Source: Pseudomonas sp. UBA5782
GTDB taxonomy: Bacteria; Pseudomonadota; Gammaproteobacteria; Pseudomonadales; Pseudomonadaceae
Assembly (NCBI GenBank): GCA_002418465.1
Contig: DIEE01000123.1
Coordinates: forward strand, 15,492-21,567
DNA: 6,076 nt
Direction: 5' to 3'
Shown: in pieces, positions 1 through 4,516 of the stretch
Layout of the letters: each line of letters opens with the position of its first letter
How positions within the stretch are numbered: the stretch's first letter is position 1
The notes under the pieces: generated by a model
Seen by the model: the letters and a program-made list of their open reading frames with translations, nothing else
What the model was told of the DNA's origin: nothing
Database searches by the model: none
Made by a program: the position numbers and the translations under genes

Positions 1-576
1 CCGGCCGATGTCCTCGCGGCCGAGCAGTAGTTCGCCGCGCGCGTCCATGAACAGCGCCGCGTGTACCGCGCCGCAATGCCGGCCCAGGGGCTGGAATTCG
101 CCGATGCGTTGGCGCAGGCCGTCGAGCCAATGCGCTGGCGGCAGCGCGGCTGGCGTCAGCAGCGGCAGGTCCGGCAGCGCCTGTTCCAGCGCCTCGACGC
201 CGCACAGCCCGCAACCACTGCTGCCGGCGACGTTGCGCCGTTGCCGCTTGAGCTGCCAGAAGGCGCGACTGGCGATCTGTACCTGCGCCTGGCGGGCGTC
301 GCCGTCACCGGAGAGCACGATGTCGTAGAGCTCGTCGGCCGACGCGACGATGCCGCTGGCGAGGCTGAAACCGACCACGAAGTCTTCCAGGTCGGCGGGG
401 GAAACCAGCATCACCGCCTGGTTCAGGCCGTTGTAGGAAATCGCCAGGGCGGTTTCCTCGGCCAGTTCGGTGGTGCTCCCGTCGAGGTCGTCGAGGCCAT
501 GGAAGCGGTAGCGCTGGCTGGCGGCGGCGACGGGAGCAGGCAGGTGGCGCACGGTTGAACGTCTTGGCGCGTTCAT
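1..576 (-). CDS. fdhD: Formate dehydrogenase accessory sulfurtransferase FdhD (partial, 3' end beyond the left edge)
   Basis: FdhD is a cytoplasmic protein that passes sulfur from the cysteine desulfurase IscS to the molybdenum cofactor of formate dehydrogenases, which are inactive without it. Translating the minus strand from the ATG at 576 gives 192 residues in one open frame to the edge. Family landmarks are the ETALAISYNG stretch (residues 41-50), SPADLEDFVVGFSL (59-72), the SGCGLCG motif (120-126) with both cysteines (C122, C125) expected for sulfur transfer, and the REDIGR sequence at the edge, which in the family leads into HNA.DK. Full-length relatives have roughly 270-280 residues, so about 80 are missing. 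An in-frame TAA at 597-595 bounds the start; a TTG at 582 is an alternative. I see no strong Shine-Dalgarno sequence before the ATG. No formate dehydrogenase gene is visible; it may lie to the left. Confidence 0.93.
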   Translation of the reverse strand, partial: MNAPRRSTVRHLPAPVAAASQRYRFHGLDDLDGSTTELAEETALAISYNGLNQAVMLVSPADLEDFVVGFSLASGIVASADELYDIVLSGDGDARQAQVQIASRAFWQLKRQRRNVAGSSGCGLCGVEALEQALPDLPLLTPAALPPAHWLDGLRQRIGEFQPLGRHCGAVHAALFMDARGELLLGREDIGR

Positions 577-771
577 GGGCAAGGCTCGGTGTCGTTATGG
601 AAATCAGACTAGGGCAGATTGTCGCACCCCGTCTAATCGTTAGGACCGATACGGCGATAGAGGCGTTCGATGGGGCATCAGGTCATTCGGCGGGGACGTG
701 TCTGGCCTGCGGCAGGTCGCGGAATGACCTCCAGGGAACACCTGCCACAACGAAGCGCTCCAATGGGTATC

Positions 772-788
772 TCCCGCTTGCAGCGGGA
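772..788. repeat. Perfect 7-bp inverted repeat in a 289-bp non-coding gap
   Basis: The arms TCCCGCT (772-778) and AGCGGGA (782-788) are perfectly complementary around a 3-base loop. No T-run follows on either strand, so this is not a convincing intrinsic terminator. It lies about 80 bp before the acetyltransferase start, in the gap 577-865 between the divergently transcribed fdhD and the acetyltransferase. In the rest of that gap I found no supported gene, no RNA gene and no strong sigma-70 promoter. It may be a structural element of the leader or simply a chance GC-rich palindrome. Confidence 0.3.
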
Positions 789-865
789 TGAGAAAGGACA
801 AGGAATCCATGTCTGCCCGGAGGGCGCGGTACCCCGTATCGTTTCGACACAAGGAGACATTCAGG

Positions 866-1354
866 ATGATCAGGAAAGCCACGCCGGCCGATCTGCCGGC
901 CTTGCTCGACATCTGGCTCGAAGCCACGCAACAGGCGCACGACTTCATCGAACCCTCCTTCTGGGAAGGCAAGTTCGAGGACATGCGCGATCATTACCTG
1001 CCCAGCGCGGAGGTCTGGCTCTACGAGCGCGACGGCCAGCCGCTCGGGTTCTTCGCCGTGCAGGAGCACGTCCTCGCCGCGCTGTTCGTCAGCCCGTCCG
1101 AGCATGGGCAGGGCATCGGCTCGGAGTTGCTGGAGAAGGCGCGCAGCATGACCGAAGGGCTTGAACTGTCGGTCTACGAGCGCAACAGCGAGGCAGTGGC
1201 GTTCTACCAGAAACACGGTTTCTGCCAGATCGACCTGCGCACCGACCAGCGCGCCGGGCATGTCGAACTGGTGATGCTCGATTGCGCGGAGATGGAAGGC
1301 GCCGAGCGGCGGGCGGCTGATCGTGAGGCGGTGGAGCTGATGCAGCCGGGGTGA
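866..1354 (+). CDS. GNAT-family N-acetyltransferase, YiaC-like
   Basis: A predicted cytoplasmic acetyl-CoA-dependent N-acetyltransferase of 162 residues. The start MIRKATPADL at 866 is preceded by AAGGAG (851-856) with a 9-base spacer; a longer in-frame reading from 788 lacks such a signal and family support. The protein recalls E. coli YiaC, a lysine acetyltransferase of about 146 residues: an N-terminal MIR.A...LPA...IWLE pattern, HDFI (25-28), and the motif A region ALFVSPSEHGQGIG (72-85), whose HGQGIG forms the acetyl-CoA pyrophosphate loop. Here H80 stands where Q or R is usual in (Q/R)xxGx(G/A). Motif B includes N107 and Y114 in ERNSEAVAFYQKHGF, Y114 being the likely general acid. Residues after about 140 form an Ala/Glu-rich tail beyond the usual family length. 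The substrate (protein lysines or a small molecule) cannot be told from sequence. It stands alone, facing the convergent acyltransferase gene. Confidence 0.9.
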   Translation: MIRKATPADLPALLDIWLEATQQAHDFIEPSFWEGKFEDMRDHYLPSAEVWLYERDGQPLGFFAVQEHVLAALFVSPSEHGQGIGSELLEKARSMTEGLELSVYERNSEAVAFYQKHGFCQIDLRTDQRAGHVELVMLDCAEMEGAERRAADREAVELMQPG

Positions 1355-1400
1355 GGGTTCGGAGTTTGGAGCAGGGCCGCTTCTGAATTATCGAGCACCG

Positions 1401-1472
1401 TAGGATGGGTCGAGCGAAGCGACCCATCGCCTCGCGGCATGACGTTGGTATCGCTGCGCTCGACCCAACCTA
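1401..1472. repeat. REP-like inverted-repeat element between convergent genes
   Basis: Two 22-base arms, 1401-1422 and 1451-1472, are inverted copies of each other with only two mismatches (TAGGATGGGTCGAGCGAAGC against the complement TAGGTTGGGTCGAGCGCAGC, compared over the first 20 bases). The left arm is also part of a nested perfect hairpin: GATGGGTCG (1404-1412), a 7-base loop, CGACCCATC (1420-1428). Sequences of the type TAGGATGGGT..AGCGAAGCGA..CCCATC are, from memory, scattered in many copies through Pseudomonas intergenic regions. The position between the 3' ends of two convergent genes is typical of REP/BIME elements, which may stabilise mRNA ends or act as bidirectional terminators. 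Only one element is visible here, so its repeat status in this genome is inferred. Confidence 0.75.
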
Positions 1473-1493
1473 TGGCCCGACGGACCCGAAGCC

Positions 1494-2381
1494 TCAGCCT
1501 CCCGCCTTCAGCCTCTCGATCCGCGCATCCTTCTCCGCCCACAGGCCGCTCACCCACTCCTGTACCTGCCGGCGAAATTCGGCGTCGTTCTCGTAGTCGC
1601 CGCGCCACAGCGTGGGGTCGAGCGGCAGGGTGCGGATATCCACGATCACCCGCGGCACCCGCCCGCAGAGCAGGTCCCAGAACCCCGGCGTGGGCGTTTG
1701 CGGGTAGACCACGGTGACGTCGAGGATCGCATCCAGCTGCTCGCCCAGCGCGGCGAGGACGAAGGCCACGCCGCCGGCCTTGGGCTTGAGCAGGTGACGG
1801 TAGGGCGAGCCCTGCTGTTCTCGCTTGGCCGGCGTGAAGCGCGTGCCCTCGAGGTAGTTCACCACCGTCACCGGCAGGCGCTTGAAGCGTTCGCAGGCGG
1901 CGCGGGTGATCGCCAGGTCCTGGCCCCGGAGCTGCGGGTTCTTCTCCAGGAAAGCCTTCGAATAGCGCTTCATGAACGGGTAATCCAGCGCCCAGAACGC
2001 CAGGCCGAGGAACGGCACCCAGATCAGCTCCTTCTTCAGGAAGAACTTGAAGTACGGCGTCTTGCGGTTGAACGCCTGCACCAGCGCGGGGATGTCGACC
2101 CAGGACTGGTGGTTGCTGATGACCAGGTAGGAAGTGTCCATGCGCAGCGCGCCGCCGCCGCGGATATCCCAGTGCGTCGGCGTGCACAGGGCGAAGATCG
2201 CCTTGTCGATCTCGGCCCAGGTCTCGGCGATCCACATCACGCCTACCGAGCAGCGATCGCGCAGCGCCTGGGTCGGCGCAATGCGTTTGAGCAGGGCGAT
2301 CAGCAGCAGCGGGCCGATCAGAACGAGGGTGTTGAGCAGCAGCAGGACGCTGGTGATAACGCCGGTCAGAAGGGCGTTCAT
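1494..2381 (-). CDS. 1-acyl-sn-glycerol-3-phosphate acyltransferase, YihG/PlsC type
   Basis: A predicted inner-membrane enzyme of 295 residues that transfers an acyl chain to lysophosphatidate, a step in phospholipid synthesis or remodelling. The ATG at 2381 has AAGGAG (2396-2391) with a 9-base spacer. Residues about 5-31 form a hydrophobic anchor. All four acyltransferase motifs are visible: HQSWVD (91-96, the HX4D catalytic pair H91/D96, preceded by SN), KKELIWVPFLG (116-126), EGTR (178-181) in VNYLEGTRF, and KPKAGG (199-204). The long spacing after EGTR, the GFWDLLCG segment (233-240) and the length (E. coli YihG is about 310) point to the YihG branch rather than the essential, shorter PlsC. 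E. coli YihG is reported to have lysophosphatidate acyltransferase activity; the acyl preference here is unknown. The gene is monocistronic by context, converging on the acetyltransferase and diverging from the HD-GYP gene. Confidence 0.92.
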   Translation of the reverse strand: MNALLTGVITSVLLLLNTLVLIGPLLLIALLKRIAPTQALRDRCSVGVMWIAETWAEIDKAIFALCTPTHWDIRGGGALRMDTSYLVISNHQSWVDIPALVQAFNRKTPYFKFFLKKELIWVPFLGLAFWALDYPFMKRYSKAFLEKNPQLRGQDLAITRAACERFKRLPVTVVNYLEGTRFTPAKREQQGSPYRHLLKPKAGGVAFVLAALGEQLDAILDVTVVYPQTPTPGFWDLLCGRVPRVIVDIRTLPLDPTLWRGDYENDAEFRRQVQEWVSGLWAEKDARIERLKAGG

Positions 2382-2419
2382 CCGCCTGGTCTCCTTGGCT
2401 ATGCTTGCGATCGGAGGAA

Positions 2420-2447
2420 ATCATACCCGGCCCGCCGGATCATCCAA
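2420..2447 (-). promoter_or_regulatory. Putative sigma-70 promoter of the acyltransferase gene
   Basis: Read on the minus strand, TTGGAT (2447-2442) and TATGAT (2425-2420) are separated by 16 bases. The -10 box matches TATAAT at five of six positions; the -35 box matches only its TTG core. Transcription would begin near 2413, leaving a leader of about 32 bases that contains the AAGGAG ribosome-binding site. The spacing is consistent throughout. It shares the 154-bp divergent region with the HD-GYP gene, for which I found no comparable promoter. Confidence 0.45.
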
Positions 2448-2535
2448 AACCATTGGTGTTTCAGGGCTTTTACCGCTGATGCCTTTGCGCCATCATGCGG
2501 GCGCGACCACAGGGTCATTTTTATCGGGTGCCAGC

Positions 2536-3768
2536 GTGCTCAAACGTATCGCTTTGACCGAACTGCGTATCGGCATGTTCATTCAGGAATTCTCCGGCTC
2601 ATGGATGGAGCACCCCTTCTGGAAGAACAAGTTCCTTCTCGATAACGCCAAGGACCTGCAGCGCATCCGCGACAGCGGCATCACCGAACTCTGGATCGAC
2701 ACCGCCAAGGGCCTCGACGTGCCCGGCGGGCAGACCGTGGACGAGGTCAAGGCGGAAACCGACGCGCTGCTGCAGGCCGCGGTGACGGCGCCGCAGGTGC
2801 GGCCGGCGCGGGTCAGCCTGGACGAGGAAGTCGCCCGTGCGCAGAAGCTCTGCCAGAACTCGCGCAGGGCGGTGATGGCGATGTTCCAGGATGCGCGCAT
2901 GGGCCAGGCGGTGAACGTCGAACAGGTCGGCCAACTGGTCCAGGACATCACCAACTCGGTGCTGCGCCACCCGCACGCGTTCATCAGCCTGGCGCGCCTG
3001 AAGAGCGCCGACGAATACACCTACATGCACTCGGTGGCGGTCTGCGCGCTGATGATCGCGCTGGCCCGCCAGCTCGAGCTGAACGATGCGCAGATCCAGG
3101 AGGCCGGGATCGCCGGGCTGCTCCACGACATCGGCAAGATGGCCATTCCCAGCGAAGTGCTGAACAAGCCGGGCAAGCTCACCGACGAGGAATTCCGCCG
3201 CGTCTGCGATCACCCGCAGGCCGGCACCGACATCCTGTTGGAGTGCAAGCAGGTCAGCGCGCTGGTGATCGACGTCTGCCTGCACCACCACGAGAAAATC
3301 GATGGAACCGGCTACCCGCACCGCCTGGCCGGTGACCAGATCAGTCTGTTCGCGCGGATGGGTGCGGTCTGCGACGTGTACGACGCGATCACCTCGAACC
3401 GCCCGTACAAGCGCGGCTGGGACCCGGCCGAGTCGATCCGCAAGATGGCCGAGTGGTGCCACGGACATTTCGACGATGCGGTGTTCCAGGCCTTCGTCAA
3501 ATCGGTCGGCATCTATCCGGTCGGCTCGCTGGTGCGACTGGAAAGCGGCCGCCTCGGCGTGGTCATCGAGCAGAACGAAAAATCCCTGCTGGCGCCGCGG
3601 GTACGGGTGTTCTTCAACGCCAGGACCAAGGCGCACCTGCCGCGCGAAGTCATCGACTTGGCCAAGCTGGTCGGCCGCGACAAGATCACCGGCCGCGAAT
3701 CGCCGGCGCAGTGGGGCTTTCGCGACCTCGACGAGCTGTGGTCGGGGATGGCCTCGCCGGGCGCCTGA
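2536..3768 (+). CDS. Cyclic di-GMP phosphodiesterase with DUF3391 and HD-GYP domains
   Basis: Predicted cytoplasmic metal-dependent phosphodiesterase of 410 residues hydrolysing cyclic di-GMP, so opposing sessile, biofilm-type behaviour. The start chosen is GTG 2536 (V/M-LKRIALTELRIGMFIQ), which gives the N-terminus usual for DUF3391 proteins, with a weak GGTG (2527-2530) five bases upstream; an in-frame ATG at 2479 would add 19 residues. DUF3391 covers about residues 1-135. The HD-GYP domain (about 145-330) holds every expected residue: H165, the H197-D198 pair and K201 in LLHDIGK, H226, H251-H252-E253, the DGTGYP signature (256-261) and D280 in CDVYDAIT, followed by NRPYK (288-292). It is therefore predicted to be active. 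A C-terminal segment of about 80 residues follows. It resembles P. aeruginosa PA4108 in architecture, N-terminus and length, from memory. No receiver or membrane segment is present. Confidence 0.94.
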   Translation: MLKRIALTELRIGMFIQEFSGSWMEHPFWKNKFLLDNAKDLQRIRDSGITELWIDTAKGLDVPGGQTVDEVKAETDALLQAAVTAPQVRPARVSLDEEVARAQKLCQNSRRAVMAMFQDARMGQAVNVEQVGQLVQDITNSVLRHPHAFISLARLKSADEYTYMHSVAVCALMIALARQLELNDAQIQEAGIAGLLHDIGKMAIPSEVLNKPGKLTDEEFRRVCDHPQAGTDILLECKQVSALVIDVCLHHHEKIDGTGYPHRLAGDQISLFARMGAVCDVYDAITSNRPYKRGWDPAESIRKMAEWCHGHFDDAVFQAFVKSVGIYPVGSLVRLESGRLGVVIEQNEKSLLAPRVRVFFNARTKAHLPREVIDLAKLVGRDKITGRESPAQWGFRDLDELWSGMASPGA

Positions 3769-3795
3769 GTTCCGACCCTTCCTCCGGGCGCGGGC

Positions 3796-3816
3796 AGCGG
3801 CGTACCCTGTGCCGCT
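3796..3816 (+). other. Weak stem-loop downstream of the HD-GYP gene
   Basis: AGCGGC (3796-3801) and GCCGCT (3811-3816) can pair across a 9-base loop, starting 28 bases after the HD-GYP stop codon. There is no T-run, so intrinsic termination is doubtful. Much of the transcription may continue into the retropepsin-like gene at 3883. Confidence 0.22.
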
Positions 3817-3882
3817 CGCTGGCGCTGAACCCCTTCCCGCCACGGGCCGTCTTAGAAGACCCGCGTCCTTTGGAGAACCTGC

Positions 3883-4407
3883 GTGAAAGCCATCCTCGCC
3901 CTGCTGGCCCTGAGCGTCGTGCTGCCTGCCGCCGCCGATGAGCAAGAGCAACCGACCCTCTACGGACGCAACGAATACGTGCGCTTGCCGGAACTGGGCA
4001 AGACCCTGCGCGCCAAGCTCGATACCGGTGCACTCAACGCCTCGCTGTCGGCCAAGGACATCGAGCGCTTCGAGCGCGACGGCGAGGACTGGGTGCGTTT
4101 CCGCCTGGCCGGCAAGGGCGCCGACGACACCCTCTACGAACACAAGCTGGCGCGCATCGGCAAGATCAAGAACCGCGCCGGCGAGCAGTCCGCCGACGAA
4201 GAGGAGGACGCCGGCGTGGAGGTCAGCAAGCGTCCGGTCATCGACCTGGAGCTGTGCATGGGCGAGGCCAAGGAGACGGTCGAGGTCAACCTGGCGGACC
4301 GCAGCAACTTCATCTACCCGTTGCTGCTGGGCGCCAAGACCCTGCGCGAGCTGGACGCCGCGGTCGATCCCGCGCGGCGCTTCACCACCCGCAAGCCAGA
4401 GTGCTGA
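3883..4407 (+). CDS. Exported retropepsin-like protein (DUF785, 'ATP-dependent zinc protease' family)
   Basis: A 174-residue protein starting at GTG 3883, with GGAG (3872-3875) seven bases upstream. Residues 1-18 form a short signal peptide (MKAILALLALSVVLPAAA) with an AAA cleavage site before D19, so the mature protein should be periplasmic. Retropepsin-fold features are the DTGA motif (47-50, D47 the putative catalytic aspartate), followed by LNASLSAKDIERF and WVRFRL, and the hydrophobic-hydrophobic-glycine element LLLG (147-150) in YPLLLGAKTL. Databases often label this family an ATP-dependent zinc protease, but I see no ATP- or zinc-binding motif, so that name should not be taken literally. 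An acidic run EEEDAG (107-112) interrupts the domain. The mature protein has only two cysteines, C125 and the last residue C174, which could form a disulfide. Its substrate is unknown. It lies 114 bp after the HD-GYP gene, possibly in one transcript. Confidence 0.87.
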   Translation: MKAILALLALSVVLPAAADEQEQPTLYGRNEYVRLPELGKTLRAKLDTGALNASLSAKDIERFERDGEDWVRFRLAGKGADDTLYEHKLARIGKIKNRAGEQSADEEEDAGVEVSKRPVIDLELCMGEAKETVEVNLADRSNFIYPLLLGAKTLRELDAAVDPARRFTTRKPEC

Positions 4408-4443
4408 GCAGGCGCCGGGCCGGCGACCAAGGGCGCAGCCAAG

Positions 4444-4459
4444 CGGCCTGCAACTTGCT
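4444..4459 (+). promoter_or_regulatory. Putative sigma-54 (RpoN) promoter of the chemoreceptor gene
   Basis: The sequence CGGCCTGCAACTTGCT has the invariant GG (4445-4446) and GC (4457-4458) exactly ten bases apart and a full TTGCT at the -12 side. The -24 side matches TGGCACG at GGC and the final G but deviates at three positions. Transcription would start near 4469-4470, leaving a leader of about 47 bases. Many Pseudomonas motility and chemotaxis genes depend on RpoN, which makes the site plausible. No enhancer site was identified, and a GC-rich genome produces chance matches. Confidence 0.4.
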
Positions 4460-4477
4460 AGCATTACGACATCATGG

Positions 4478-4493
4478 CGCCAGAAGACTGGCG
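4478..4493 (+). other. Leader hairpin upstream of the chemoreceptor start
   Basis: CGCCAG (4478-4483) and CTGGCG (4488-4493) pair perfectly around the tetraloop AAGA, with one possible extra G-U pair (4477 with 4494). It ends 12 bases before the GAGG ribosome-binding site and lies just after the transcription start predicted from the sigma-54-like site. It could protect the 5' end of the mRNA or tune translation; without a T-run it is unlikely to terminate transcription. Confidence 0.35.
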
Positions 4494-4516
4494 TGACCGT
4501 TCGTCGAGGTGTGGTG

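Noticed and set aside
61..558. A 165-codon plus-strand frame at the left edge
   Set aside because: It lies opposite fdhD, whose conserved motifs and both functional cysteines are readable on the minus strand.
597..791. A 64-codon plus-strand frame in the gap between fdhD and the acetyltransferase (MEIRLGQIVAPRL...)
   Set aside because: Only a weak GGTG precedes it, the composition is unremarkable and I recognise no family; it cannot be separated from chance.
683..1261. A 192-codon minus-strand frame through the acetyltransferase and the gap before it
   Set aside because: It is antisense to the GNAT gene, which has a strong ribosome-binding site and conserved motifs; this frame shows no domain.
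1204..2424. A 406-codon minus-strand frame overlapping the acyltransferase in another frame
   Set aside because: The acyltransferase frame contains all four catalytic motifs, an N-terminal membrane anchor and a ribosome-binding site; the overlapping frame is Arg/Pro/Ala/Gly-rich with none of these.
4413..4425. A 5-bp GC hairpin just after the retropepsin-like gene, considered as a terminator
   Set aside because: The stem is short, the loop has three bases and no T-run follows, so it is expected by chance in such GC-rich sequence.
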